DNA from: Rikenellaceae bacterium
Lineage (GTDB): Bacteria > Bacteroidota > Bacteroidia > Bacteroidales > Rikenellaceae
Reading direction: 5' to 3'
DNA: 39,173 nt
Assembly: GCA_015060015.1 (NCBI GenBank)
Contig: SUZG01000016.1
Coordinates: forward strand, 1 to 39,173
The notes under the pieces are model-generated. The model saw nothing but the letters and a program-made list of their open reading frames with translations, made no database searches and was not told where the DNA came from. Shown one piece after another: positions 5,908-15,035 of this stretch. Position numbers and translations under genes: made by a program. Every line of letters begins with the position of its first letter. Within the stretch, counting starts at the first letter, position 1.

Positions 5908-8900
5908 ATGGGCAAAGTTACGAAAATATTATTAAAGACGCTATCAGTTGCACTATTGTTTCTGATATTTTGCCCTATTGTGCTTACTTTGGTGGTAGAG
6001 TTACCCTCTGTCCAGAACTTCCTTGTCGGGAAGGCTACATCGTTGGTTAGTAATAAGTTGGGTGTCGATGTTAAGGTGCGTCGCCTGCGTGTGGGTGTGC
6101 TGGGAGGCGTTACCGTCGAAGGTTTCTATGTCGAGGACTTCGAGCAGGATACGCTTCTCTATGTCGATAAGCTGCGTGTGGGTATGCTCCGCTTCACCGA
6201 TGGCAATAACCTCTCGTTGAGCAACGGAACACTCGCCGGCGGTAAGCTTTACATCAAGGAGACCCCCGGTGGTGAGATGAACATCAAGCAGGTCGTCGAT
6301 AGGTTAGTCAATCGCGAGAAGGAGGCGAAGGGCAACTTCGTGCTGAATATCGAGGATGTCGCACTCGAAGATTTTACGCTTGCCATCTGCCGTCTGGAAC
6401 ACAAAGAGCCCGAGTATGGCATCGACTTCAAGGATATGCACTTCGAGAATATGTCGGGCGTGCTGGATAATTTCCGTATGCAGGGCAGCAATATCGTGGG
6501 CCACGTCAGCGATTTTCACTTTGTGGAGCATACGGGCTTTGATGTCAGGGAGTTTGACAGCGACTTTATGATTGACAGGGGCGAGTTGCAGTTCAGGAAT
6601 GTGGATATCGTGACCTCGTCGAGCCGAATACATCTGCCATACGCCAATGTCAAGGGCGAGGATGGCTGGAACTCATACAAAGACTTCATCCGGCAGGTCG
6701 ATATCAACGGCGAGCTCTACGCCGAGCAGATTACCACCGACGATGTAGCACACTTCGCACCCCGTCTGCTGCCGTGGCGTTTGACGGCTACCGATGTGAG
6801 GGCCGAGGTGTCGGGTAGGGTGGCCGACCTGAATGTCGATATTGGCTCTATGTCGTTTGGTCAGAACAGCCACCTGACGGGAGATGTGCGTCTGCGTGGT
6901 CTTCCCGATGCGAAGCGTGGCCGTATGACCCTCGATATAAATCGCCTTGCTACAAACTCGGCAGATGTCGCCGAGCTGCTGACCGCCATTACGGGCGTGA
7001 AACTCTCGGATAAGGCTCTCGCGATAGCACGACAGGCGGGAGATATGGTCCTTGCGGGAGAGTTCGATGGTGGCTTCAAGGCCTTTACGGGCAATGCAAC
7101 GCTGACAACATCGGCGGGTGTTGCAGCACTGACCGCAGAGAAGCAGCCCGTCGTCGTAGAGAAGGGAGAGTCGCCCATAGCGGAGATTAAGGCTCACGCT
7201 GACCTGCGTCATATTGCGTTGGATAGGTTGCTTGGCTCGAAGACATTGGGTAGTGCAACCGCCGAGGCGGATTTTGCCGGACGGATAAGCGAGGGTAACC
7301 TGCGTGGCGATGTCAGTGGCCGCGTGGAGAGTATTGAGCTCAACGGAGCCCGCTACGAGAATGTCGTGATGCGTGGCAGCGTGAATAACAAGAGCTTCAC
7401 GGGTCGTATCTCGGACGAGGGTAACCCCATAGCGTTTGATATTGTCGGCTTGGCATCGTTCAACGGCAGAGTGCCGCTGTATGATTTTACGCTGGATGTC
7501 AAGCGTGCCGACCTTGCGGCGATGAATATCAACAAACGTGACTCGGTGTCGCTGCTCTCGCTGCGTGCCGATGTGTATGCTTCGGGACACAACCTCGATG
7601 ATATGAATGGCCGTGTGGCGATTAACGACGGACAATATATCTATAACGCCGACACGCTGCACTCTTCGGTGGTGGAGCTTACGGCCGACAGTGGCGAGGC
7701 AAGACGCAAGCTGCGATTAACGTCAGACTTTGCCGACGCTACCTTCACAGGCCCTACGAGCTATGCCGTGCTTGTTAAGTATCTGCGAGATGCTATAAGC
7801 AAATATCTCCCCGGTCTGGTCGCTTCCGATAGCCGCTATGCGGGCGATGACAAGGGCTATTCGGCACTCTCTCTGCGTGTGAAGAGTATCGACCCGCTGC
7901 TGGATGCTATTGCCAGCGGCTTGCAGGTGGCACGCGATACGAAGATAGACTTCACGATGAACCCCGCAACCAATCACCTGATGCTGCGTGCCGAGAGTGA
8001 CTATGTGGAACGCAATAACCTGCTGGTTACAAACCTCAATATGAACCTCTCGAACAAGGGCGACTCGTTATCGATGTATCTCTCGTCGGAGGACCTGTAT
8101 GCCGGAGCTATGCACCTGCCACACCTCTCGCTGATGGGCGGAGCCAAGGATGACAGATTGCGTGTGTCGGCAGGCTTGCAGTCGAAGGAGGACTCTTTGG
8201 AGGGAATCATTGGTCTGCTGGTATATATGGAGCCCGACTCGGTGTCGGATGTGCGTCGTTTCGGAATAGATATATCTCCGTCGAAGATTTCAACCGGCAC
8301 AAAGAGCTGGCAGATAGCACCAAGCCACATCTCGATAGATACGGCACGCGTTGAGGTGCGTGATTTCTGCATCAGCAGTGGCGACGAACACCTCGACCTG
8401 GATGGTGTAGCCTCACGCAACGAGGAGGACTCGCTGACGCTGCGGATGAAGGATTTCAGCCTCCGCCCGTTGAGTAACTTCGTGCGACGTATGGGCTATA
8501 CGGTCGATGGTCGTGGCAATGGAGCCGCCACTATGAGGGCTGTGCTTGCCAAGGGTCTGCTTACGGCCGACATAGCGTTGGACGACATCCGAATTAACGA
8601 TGTGGATGCCGCCCCGTTGCGTCTTTCATCACACTGGGATTTGCGTCAGCAGAGGGCGAGGGTCTATATGATTAACCGCCATACGCAGGATAGCATTGTC
8701 AGGGGCTATTACTCGCCTGCCAACAAACGATACTACGCCGAGGCGGAGCTCGACAGCCTGCCGTTGAAGCTGCTCGACCCGCTGCTCGTGAGTGTGGTGT
8801 CGCAGACCGAGGGCGAAGCATCGGCACGCCTTAATATCCTTGGTCAGGGCCGTCAAGCAACACTCGGTGGCGAGATTGATGTGCATAACCTCTCCACGAT

Positions 8901-10479
8901 GGTGGACTATACACACGCCCGCTACTCGGTACCCAAGGCCACAATCGCGGTCAAGGATAACCACCTGCTGGCGGATGATGTCGCGGTGTTTGACACCGAG
9001 GGCAACAAGGGCTCGCTGTCGATGGATTTGAGCCTCGAACACCTCAAAAACATCGCCTACGACTTCCGTATCGAGCCGCACGAGATGATTGTGCTGAACA
9101 CCACAGCCGCGGAGAATGACCTCTTCTACGGAAAGATATATGCGTCGGGCGTGGCCTCCATACGAGGCGATAAACGAGGTACGACACTCGATATTGTCGG
9201 AGCAACCGAGGGCGACTCGCACTTCTTTATGCCGCTGTCGAGCAAGTCTAATGTGTCGAATGCCGACTTCGTCATCTTCGAACGCCCCGATATGCAGATT
9301 GACACTACGAACTATCTGTTGCGTAAGAAGTTGGCCTTTGAACGCCGTAACCGCCGTGCGACCTCGTCGGCAAGCAATATGGCGATAAACATCGAGCTTA
9401 CGGCAACACCCAATACCGAGGTGCAGCTGGTTATCGACCCGACGGTGGGCGATATCATCAAGGCTCGTGGCGAGGGTACGCTTAATATGCGTATCGTGCC
9501 TCGCAACAACATATTCGATATGTATGGCGACTACACCATCACGGAGGGTAGCTACCTCTTCACGTTGCAGAACATCATCAATAAGCTCTTCATCATCGAG
9601 GAGGGCTCTACCATACAATGGACAGGCGACCCGCTGGATGCACGCCTCAATATCAATGCCGTCTATAAGTTGAAGGCCTCGTTGCAGCCGCTGTTGTCAT
9701 CTACGACACTTGACAACATCACGCGAAATGTACCTGTGGAGTGTATCATCAACCTCACGGAGAGATTGACCAACCCGACCGTTATGTTCGATATCAAGGT
9801 GCCGAATGCCGACAGCGAGATACAGAATGCGGTGGCCAACCTGCTCAATAATCAGCAGTCCATCGCCACGCAGTTTATGTATCTGCTTGTCAGCGGTACG
9901 TTCTACTCCGACTCCTCTACCTCGTCGAGTATGGGTGTGTCGGCGTCAGCAACTACGGGCTTTGAACTTTTGTCCAATCAGTTGAGCAACTGGCTGTCAA
10001 GCGACGATTACAACATCATACTTCGCTATCGTCCCCGTTCGGAGCTTACAAGCGATGAGATTGATATAGGCTTCTCGAAGACGCTGGTAAATAATCGCCT
10101 GCTTCTGGAGGTTGAGGGTAACTACCTGGTCGATAACAAGATGTCGGCCAATAGCAATATGTCCAACTTTATGGGCGAGGCCTATCTGACGTGGCTCATA
10201 GACCGTGCCGGCAGCCTCAAATTGAAGGGCTTCACGCAGACCATCGACCGCTTCGACGAGAACCAGGGTTTGCAGGAGACCGGCATAGGTGTATACTATA
10301 AGGAGGATTTCGATAATTGGGCCGACCTGAAACGTCGTATCAGGGATAGGTTTATGAGCCGCAAGCGTCGTGAGGCTTTGGAGGCCGCTGCGGAACGCGG
10401 AGATACTACCGCCACGGCAAAGTCCGTTAGAAAGGCTGAGAGAATGAGTAAGAGAGCAAATAAAAACTTAAATAAATAA
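5908..10479 (+). CDS. tamB: TamB-family translocation/assembly protein (DUF490)
   Basis: This 1,523-residue protein begins with a basic stretch and one membrane anchor (about 6-30) and then runs as a very long periplasmic chain of beta-strand repeats with alternating hydrophobic residues, the AsmA/TamB-like build. The last part, about 1,080-1,460, corresponds to the conserved TamB domain (for example YGDYTITEGSYLFTLQN). The extreme C-terminus is strongly basic. Family knowledge: such bridge proteins span the periplasm and help outer membrane assembly or phospholipid transport between membranes. The gene is followed after 12 bases by exbB, so it is probably cotranscribed with the energising complex. 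The symbol rests on domain content; Bacteroidetes members are longer than E. coli TamB (about 1,260 residues). Confidence 0.92.
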   Translation: MGKVTKILLKTLSVALLFLIFCPIVLTLVVELPSVQNFLVGKATSLVSNKLGVDVKVRRLRVGVLGGVTVEGFYVEDFEQDTLLYVDKLRVGMLRFTDGNNLSLSNGTLAGGKLYIKETPGGEMNIKQVVDRLVNREKEAKGNFVLNIEDVALEDFTLAICRLEHKEPEYGIDFKDMHFENMSGVLDNFRMQGSNIVGHVSDFHFVEHTGFDVREFDSDFMIDRGELQFRNVDIVTSSSRIHLPYANVKGEDGWNSYKDFIRQVDINGELYAEQITTDDVAHFAPRLLPWRLTATDVRAEVSGRVADLNVDIGSMSFGQNSHLTGDVRLRGLPDAKRGRMTLDINRLATNSADVAELLTAITGVKLSDKALAIARQAGDMVLAGEFDGGFKAFTGNATLTTSAGVAALTAEKQPVVVEKGESPIAEIKAHADLRHIALDRLLGSKTLGSATAEADFAGRISEGNLRGDVSGRVESIELNGARYENVVMRGSVNNKSFTGRISDEGNPIAFDIVGLASFNGRVPLYDFTLDVKRADLAAMNINKRDSVSLLSLRADVYASGHNLDDMNGRVAINDGQYIYNADTLHSSVVELTADSGEARRKLRLTSDFADATFTGPTSYAVLVKYLRDAISKYLPGLVASDSRYAGDDKGYSALSLRVKSIDPLLDAIASGLQVARDTKIDFTMNPATNHLMLRAESDYVERNNLLVTNLNMNLSNKGDSLSMYLSSEDLYAGAMHLPHLSLMGGAKDDRLRVSAGLQSKEDSLEGIIGLLVYMEPDSVSDVRRFGIDISPSKISTGTKSWQIAPSHISIDTARVEVRDFCISSGDEHLDLDGVASRNEEDSLTLRMKDFSLRPLSNFVRRMGYTVDGRGNGAATMRAVLAKGLLTADIALDDIRINDVDAAPLRLSSHWDLRQQRARVYMINRHTQDSIVRGYYSPANKRYYAEAELDSLPLKLLDPLLVSVVSQTEGEASARLNILGQGRQATLGGEIDVHNLSTMVDYTHARYSVPKATIAVKDNHLLADDVAVFDTEGNKGSLSMDLSLEHLKNIAYDFRIEPHEMIVLNTTAAENDLFYGKIYASGVASIRGDKRGTTLDIVGATEGDSHFFMPLSSKSNVSNADFVIFERPDMQIDTTNYLLRKKLAFERRNRRATSSASNMAINIELTATPNTEVQLVIDPTVGDIIKARGEGTLNMRIVPRNNIFDMYGDYTITEGSYLFTLQNIINKLFIIEEGSTIQWTGDPLDARLNINAVYKLKASLQPLLSSTTLDNITRNVPVECIINLTERLTNPTVMFDIKVPNADSEIQNAVANLLNNQQSIATQFMYLLVSGTFYSDSSTSSSMGVSASATTGFELLSNQLSNWLSSDDYNIILRYRPRSELTSDEIDIGFSKTLVNNRLLLEVEGNYLVDNKMSANSNMSNFMGEAYLTWLIDRAGSLKLKGFTQTIDRFDENQGLQETGIGVYYKEDFDNWADLKRRIRDRFMSRKRREALEAAAERGDTTATAKSVRKAERMSKRANKNLNK

Positions 10480-10491
10480 AAACTAAACGTT

Positions 10492-11187
10492 ATGATTGAT
10501 TTTCTTCAAACTGCCGAGGCAGTAGCAGCAACTCCGGAGGTTGCAGCAGTAGCAGAGGAGGCGACAAAGATGGGCCTCTGGGAACTTTTTTCGAAGGGTG
10601 GCTGGCTTATGTGGCCGCTGCTTATTCTGGGCGGTATTGCCGTGTTTATCTTCGTTGAACGCTTTATGGCTATCCGCAAGGCTTCGGGCCTGGATATGAA
10701 CTTTATGAATCGTATCCGCGACTACATCTCTGACGGTAAGATTCGTGCCGCTGTGGAGTTGTGCCGCAAGACCAACACCCCCATTGCCCGTATGGTTGAG
10801 AAGGGTATCGAACGTATCGGTCGCCCGATGAGTGATATCCAGACCGCTATCGAGAATGTTGCAAACCTCGAAGTCTCTAAACTCGAAAACGGCCTTCCGT
10901 TCCTCGCAACAATCTCTGGTGGTGCCCCTATGATTGGTTTCCTCGGTACGGTTATCGGTATGGTGCAGACCTTTATGGATATGGCTGCTGCGGGTGGTAC
11001 TATCGACCTCTCGTTGCTGGCAGGTGGTATGTATGTGGCTATGGTGACCACTGTCGGAGGTCTTGTTGTGGGTATCCCCGCATACTTCGGCTATAACTAC
11101 CTCGTGGCACGCATCGAGAAGCTTGTATTCCAGATGGAGGCAAACTCTATCGCATTTATGGATATTTTGAATCAACCCGTAAAGTAA
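10492..11187 (+). CDS. exbB: ExbB/TolQ/MotA-family proton channel protein
   Basis: This 231-residue inner membrane protein forms, with ExbD, the proton channel that energises TonB. It has three membrane segments at about 39-57, 137-162 and 176-203 and a cytoplasmic loop between the first two. The conserved channel stretch GGAPMIGFLGTVIGM (143-157) is present. An Ala/Glu-rich N-terminal extension of about 30 residues precedes the first segment. It lies 12 bases after tamB and 6 bases before exbD. TolQ or a gliding-type motor subunit are relatives; the TonB-family gene downstream favours ExbB. Confidence 0.93.
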   Translation: MIDFLQTAEAVAATPEVAAVAEEATKMGLWELFSKGGWLMWPLLILGGIAVFIFVERFMAIRKASGLDMNFMNRIRDYISDGKIRAAVELCRKTNTPIARMVEKGIERIGRPMSDIQTAIENVANLEVSKLENGLPFLATISGGAPMIGFLGTVIGMVQTFMDMAAAGGTIDLSLLAGGMYVAMVTTVGGLVVGIPAYFGYNYLVARIEKLVFQMEANSIAFMDILNQPVK

Positions 11188-11193
11188 AAGAGT

Positions 11194-11598
11194 ATGGCAA
11201 TTAAAAGAGGTTCAAAGGTAGATACGTCGTTCTCGGCGTCATCAATGACCGACCTGATGTTCTTGCTCCTTATCTTTATGATTATCGCCACGACGCTGAT
11301 TAACCCCAACGCCATCAAGCTGATGCTCCCCAAGAGTGCCAACCAGCTTAAAGATAAGGCCATAACAACCGTATCCATCAAAGACTTGGGTGCAGGACGT
11401 TATCGCTACTATGTGGAGTTGGAGGATGTGGGTTCTCGTGAGGGCGTGGATCGCAAACTCAAAGAACGTCTTGCCGGACAGGAGGAGCCGACTATCTCTC
11501 TCCACGCCGACAAAACCGTTGAGTGGGATGAGGTTGTGCAGGTGATGAACATCGCCAAGGATAATGGTTACAAGCTTATAGCGGCCACCCAACCGTAA
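11194..11598 (+). CDS. exbD: ExbD/TolR-family biopolymer transport protein
   Basis: This 134-residue protein has a short cytoplasmic N-terminus, one membrane helix (about 21-40) and a periplasmic domain. Asp20 in SSMTDLMFLLLIF is at the place of the proton-carrying aspartate of ExbD (Asp25 in E. coli). The spacing of 6 bases to exbB implies translation from one message. The gap to the TonB-family gene, 419 bases, is unusually wide for this operon and is filled by repeats. Confidence 0.93.
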   Translation: MAIKRGSKVDTSFSASSMTDLMFLLLIFMIIATTLINPNAIKLMLPKSANQLKDKAITTVSIKDLGAGRYRYYVELEDVGSREGVDRKLKERLAGQEEPTISLHADKTVEWDEVVQVMNIAKDNGYKLIAATQP

Positions 11599-11653
11599 AA
11601 AAATACTCTAACGGGGCTCTTTCGGCGTCTGCCTTGCTGCCAAAATCCTCACA

Positions 11654-11842
11654 TACGAATAGTATGCTGCGGTTTTGTCATCTGCGAGCAGCCTCAAAAT
11701 AGCCTCCGTTATAGCATTTTTTTGAGATATTTCGCAAGCCTTGAAAAATCTCCAAATATAGCATTTTTTTTGGATGCGAATAGCTGCTGCGGTTTTGTCA
11801 TCTGCGAGCAGCCTCAAAATAGCCTCCGTTATAGCATTTTTG
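11654..11842. repeat. Two copies of a 56-base repeat, 120 bases apart
   Basis: Bases 11,666-11,721 and 11,786-11,841 are identical over 56 bases, and similarity continues to the left (CGAATAG in both). A shorter unit, TATAGCATTTTTTT, also occurs at about 11,710 and 11,757. On the minus strand both copies read as the peptide AITEAILRLLADDKTAA. The repeat occupies the gap between exbD and the TonB-family gene; the rest of the gap (11,870-12,017) holds a weak purine-rich repeat and the leader of the next gene. I read this as a dispersed intergenic repeat, not a gene. Confidence 0.8.
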
Positions 11843-12017
11843 GGGAAATACCTATTTGATGAAAGCACAATAGCGAGGAATTTAGAGATTTTAGGGAGTT
11901 TAAGGAATTTAGAGATGTGCCAAGAAGGAGTTGATAATATTCATTGCGTCAGCACTAAACTCACTAATTTCACTAAACTCACTTAACGAAATCAGGCGTA
12001 AACAAAACGCATAATTT

Positions 12018-12698
12018 ATGAACTACTACGACGAAAACGAGTCAAAGACCAAACTTTATGGCGGCATAGCTGCTTTGGCCTACCTCATAGGGTTAGGTGC
12101 GGCGATGTTGTGGATAGATGTTATGGTGCCACAGCCCGTTGAGAACGAGATGCTCATCATCGAGATTGAGGAGATGGAGCCGGAACGACCCAAGCCGGTG
12201 CAATCTACGCAGGCTCCGCGTCACGAGAACATCTCTCCAACGACGCAGAACTCCCAGCAGGTGACGGGTACCGACGAGCAGACGCGTACTGTAAATCAGC
12301 GTGCGATGTTCCATAGTAACAAAGGTGGTGTGGATGAGCCGGAAGATTTGGGTAACCCCTACGCCAAGCAGGCCGATGAGAATCTGGCAAGTGGCAATGG
12401 CGGAGGCCTGAATCCCGTAGGCAACGACCAGCTGGACGAGGGTCTGCGTGGACGTGGTCTGGTGGGTAGCCTTCCCGTGCCGTCATATCCGGGTACGGCC
12501 AATGGTAAGATTGTTATCCGTGTTACGGTCGATCAGAGTGGTCGTGTGACGGGTGCTACCTATGAGCCAAAGGGCTCTACATCGTCGGATGCTGCTCTTA
12601 TAGCGGCGGCTATCGAGGCGGCCAAGCGTGCCCGTTTTACCGAGAGTCGCAGTTTTATGCAGGGTGGCACGATAACCTATAATTTCAAACTGAACTAA
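12018..12698 (+). CDS. tonB: TonB-family energy transducer
   Basis: This 226-residue protein has a cytoplasmic N-terminus, one membrane anchor (about 14-35), an acidic and Pro-containing stretch (EIEEMEPERPKP, 49-60), a Gly/Asn-rich linker, and a C-terminal TonB-like domain from about 155 (GKIVIRVTVDQSGRVTGATY) to 226. Family knowledge: TonB passes the energy of ExbBD to outer membrane transporters through this domain. The linker is shorter and less proline-rich than in E. coli TonB, so its reach across the periplasm may differ. It is followed closely by a DUF1573 gene. Confidence 0.9.
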   Translation: MNYYDENESKTKLYGGIAALAYLIGLGAAMLWIDVMVPQPVENEMLIIEIEEMEPERPKPVQSTQAPRHENISPTTQNSQQVTGTDEQTRTVNQRAMFHSNKGGVDEPEDLGNPYAKQADENLASGNGGGLNPVGNDQLDEGLRGRGLVGSLPVPSYPGTANGKIVIRVTVDQSGRVTGATYEPKGSTSSDAALIAAAIEAAKRARFTESRSFMQGGTITYNFKLN

Positions 12699-12709
12699 CC
12701 GTAAGCAAA

Positions 12710-13147
12710 ATGAAGAGATTGTTATATGGCATACTCCTGATAAGCCTTTGTGTGGCATTGCCCTTGTCTGCCGACGCACAACGTCGTAAGCCGACATCGG
12801 GGCAGGGCGGGGCACAGCTGACGTTTCTGGAGGGTACGTCGCACGACTTCGGCGTTGTGGAACGTCGTGGCGGCGACTTGATAAAGGTCTTCCGCTTTGT
12901 GAATGATGGCCAGAAGCCACTTGTTATCAAGCGTGTCACGAAGTCCTGCTCCTGCATTACGGCTCACTTCCCCCGCAAGCCTATCAAGCCGGGCGAGGTG
13001 GAGGAGATTCGTGTCAAGTACGAGCCCCACAAGGCGGAGGCGGGTACTTTCCATAAGGTGGTGCAGATATACGCCAATACCGCACAGGGCGAGCATCTGA
13101 TTACGATTCAGGGCAATTCCGTTGTGAAGCGTCGCCAGAAGCGGTAG
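12710..13147 (+). CDS. Secreted DUF1573-domain protein
   Basis: This 145-residue protein has a signal peptide (1-23, cut after SADA) and an immunoglobulin-like DUF1573 domain at about 38-135. Typical features are HDFGVVERRGGD (near 50), the Cys-containing SCSCITAHFP and PIKPGEVEEIRVKY. The family is abundant in Bacteroidetes and resembles the ASH/PapD-type beta-sandwich; its role is not established. It starts 11 bases after the TonB-family gene and is probably cotranscribed. The last residues are strongly basic (VVKRRQKR). Confidence 0.87.
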   Translation: MKRLLYGILLISLCVALPLSADAQRRKPTSGQGGAQLTFLEGTSHDFGVVERRGGDLIKVFRFVNDGQKPLVIKRVTKSCSCITAHFPRKPIKPGEVEEIRVKYEPHKAEAGTFHKVVQIYANTAQGEHLITIQGNSVVKRRQKR

Positions 13148-13173
13148 GAGTTACGATATTTCACAAAAACGTA

Positions 13174-13204
13174 GTTGAAATATTCCATTTTTTAATTATC
13201 TTTG
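13174..13204 (+). promoter_or_regulatory. Promoter of the POT transporter gene
   Basis: GTTG at 13,174-13,177, 19 bases, then TATCTTTG at 13,197-13,204 fits the Bacteroidetes promoter. The -33 element lies inside the right arm of an AT-rich inverted repeat (ATATTTCA at 13,156-13,163 with TGAAATAT at 13,176-13,183, then a T-run) that may end the preceding transcript. Confidence 0.7.
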
Positions 13205-13258
13205 TCAAGATTTAGTAAAAGCTAAATATATTATTAACCATTAAATAAACTAAAAACT

Positions 13259-14788
13259 ATGTTCAAAGGACATCCTAAAGCGTTGTACGCCCTTGCACTT
13301 GCCAATACAGGTGAGCGTTTCGGCTACTACACTATGCTTGCAGTCTTTGCACTCTTCCTTCGTGCCAACTTCGGCTTGGACGCAGGTACTGCAGGTTTTA
13401 TTTACTCAACTTTCCTCGGCTTGGTATATTTTATGCCATTGTTCGGAGGTATCTTGGCCGATAAGTTCGGTTACGGTAAGATGGTTACCATCGGTATCAC
13501 CGTAATGTTCGCCGGCTATCTCTTGTTGTCGTTCCCCTTGGGTGGCGATACTGTTGCAATGATTGCTATGCTCGCAGCGTTGTTGTTCATCAGCTGTGGT
13601 ACAGGTCTTTTCAAGGGTAACTTGCAGGTTATGGTAGGTAACCTCTACGACGATCCGAAGTATGCAGACAAGCGTGACTCGGCTTTCTCAATCTTCTATA
13701 TGGCTATCAACATTGGTGCATTGTTTGCTCCTACTGCAGCCGTAAAGATTAAGGAGTGGGCAGAACTTTCACTCGGCTTCTCTGGTAACGATGCTTATCA
13801 CTTCTCGTTTGCCGTAGCTTGTGCTTCACTTATCCTCTCTATGGCTATCTACTACATCTTCCGTCCTACATTCCGCCACGTTGAGGGTGGTAAGACAAAG
13901 GTTGCAGGTGCTGCCGTTGTGGAGGAGAAGGAGCTTACTCCCGAGGAGACCAAGCAGCGTGTCATCGCATTGTGCCTTGTATTTGCCGTTGTAATCTTCT
14001 TCTGGATGGCATTCCACCAGAACGGTCTGGCTCTTACTTACTTTGCTGATGAGTTCACACAGAAGACTTCGGAGGGTATTCAGAGCCTTGCATTCAATGT
14101 TTGGAACCTTATCCTTATCATCGTAGCCGTATATGCCGGTTTCTCATTCTTCCAGAGTGAGGGTGCAAAGGCGAAGTCTATCTCGGCTGTTATCGTTTTG
14201 GGTGTTGTGGCATACCTTATCTATAAGGCTATGACCGTTACAGGCTCAGTAGCTGTCAGTGCTCCTATCTTCCAGCAGTTTAACCCCTTCTATGTTGTTG
14301 CCTTGACTCCCGTATCGTTAGCTATCTTCGGTGCGTTGGCAAAGCGTGGCAAGGAGCCTTCTGCACCTCGTAAGATTGCTTACGGTATGCTGGTTGCAGG
14401 TTTGGGCTTTGCTGTTATGGCTATCGGCTCTATGGGCTTGCTTACTCCCGATGCACAGGCTGCTGCCGTTGAGGCTGGTGAGGAGGGTACTCTGGTATCG
14501 GCTAACTGGTTGATTTCTACATACCTCGTATTGACTTTCGCCGAGCTGTTGCTCTCACCTATGGGTATCTCGTTCGTATCGAAGGTAGCACCTCCGAAGT
14601 TGAAGGGTATGATGATGGGTGGCTGGTTTGTGGCTACTGCTATCGGTAATATGCTTGTTGCCGTTGGTGGTTTCCTCTGGGGCGGCCTTCCATTGTGGTT
14701 GGTATGGTCAGTATTTATCGCACTCTGCATCCTCTCGGCACTCTTTATGTTTGCTATGATGAAGCGTTTGGAGGCAGCGACAAAGTAA
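13259..14788 (+). CDS. POT/PTR-family proton-coupled peptide transporter
   Basis: This 509-residue protein has 12-14 hydrophobic segments and the family signature near the N-terminus (GERFGYYTM, 18-26), followed by the FGGILADKFGYG loop and GTGLFKGNLQ. POT proteins import di- and tripeptides with protons through the inner membrane. The proton-coupling motif ExxERFxYY is incomplete: residue 16 is Asn where the first Glu is usual. A loop of about 30 charged residues (about 205-240) joins the two six-helix halves. It has its own promoter and a strong terminator, so it stands as a single-gene unit. Confidence 0.9.
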   Translation: MFKGHPKALYALALANTGERFGYYTMLAVFALFLRANFGLDAGTAGFIYSTFLGLVYFMPLFGGILADKFGYGKMVTIGITVMFAGYLLLSFPLGGDTVAMIAMLAALLFISCGTGLFKGNLQVMVGNLYDDPKYADKRDSAFSIFYMAINIGALFAPTAAVKIKEWAELSLGFSGNDAYHFSFAVACASLILSMAIYYIFRPTFRHVEGGKTKVAGAAVVEEKELTPEETKQRVIALCLVFAVVIFFWMAFHQNGLALTYFADEFTQKTSEGIQSLAFNVWNLILIIVAVYAGFSFFQSEGAKAKSISAVIVLGVVAYLIYKAMTVTGSVAVSAPIFQQFNPFYVVALTPVSLAIFGALAKRGKEPSAPRKIAYGMLVAGLGFAVMAIGSMGLLTPDAQAAAVEAGEEGTLVSANWLISTYLVLTFAELLLSPMGISFVSKVAPPKLKGMMMGGWFVATAIGNMLVAVGGFLWGGLPLWLVWSVFIALCILSALFMFAMMKRLEAATK

Positions 14789-14827
14789 ATTCAAAATTTA
14801 GAATTCAAAATTCAGAATTAAGAATTT
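14788..14827. repeat. AATTCAAAATT-type repeat
   Basis: A short AT-rich run with repeated (A)ATTCAAAATT and AATTCAGAATT units directly after the POT gene stop. A copy in inverted orientation lies at 15,011-15,035, so the pair brackets the two terminators between these convergent genes. Related copies lie at 17,507, 17,633 and 20,378. Confidence 0.6.
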
Positions 14828-14848
14828 AACCAACGAATATTTATATTT

Positions 14849-14879
14849 AAGAGGTAGTTTTTTGCTACCTCTTTTTTTT
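14849..14879 (+). terminator. Intrinsic terminator of the POT gene
   Basis: AAGAGGTAG at 14,849-14,857 pairs with CTACCTCTT at 14,865-14,873, followed by a run of eight or more T. Confidence 0.92.
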
Positions 14880-14938
14880 GTGTCTGTATGCCACAAATGA
14901 GTATTTAATATCTGAATAGAATTCGAAAGATTAAAATC

Positions 14939-14990
14939 AATAAAAGAAGAGAGGGCCTCCTTACTTGTGATGGATCCCCTCTCTTTTATT
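14939..14990 (-). terminator. Terminator of the minus-strand SDR operon
   Basis: AATAAAAGAAGAGAGGG at 14,939-14,955 pairs, with a small bulge, with CCCCTCTCTTTTATT at 14,976-14,990. It lies just beyond the stop of the SDR gene and can act in both directions. Confidence 0.75.
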
Positions 14991-15010
14991 ATAATGCCTT
15001 ACCCGAAGGT

Positions 15011-15035
15011 AATAATTTTGAATTTTGAATTATTT
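15011..15035. repeat. AATTTTGAATT repeat, inverted copy
   Basis: TAATTTTGAATTTTGAATT abuts and slightly enters the stop end of the SDR gene. It is the reverse complement type of the run at 14,788-14,827. Confidence 0.55.

Noticed and set aside
11608..11868. Minus-strand frame of 86 codons between exbD and tonB
   Set aside because: It consists of the two copies of the 56-base repeat read through; the peptide is itself a duplicated repeat with no start signal.
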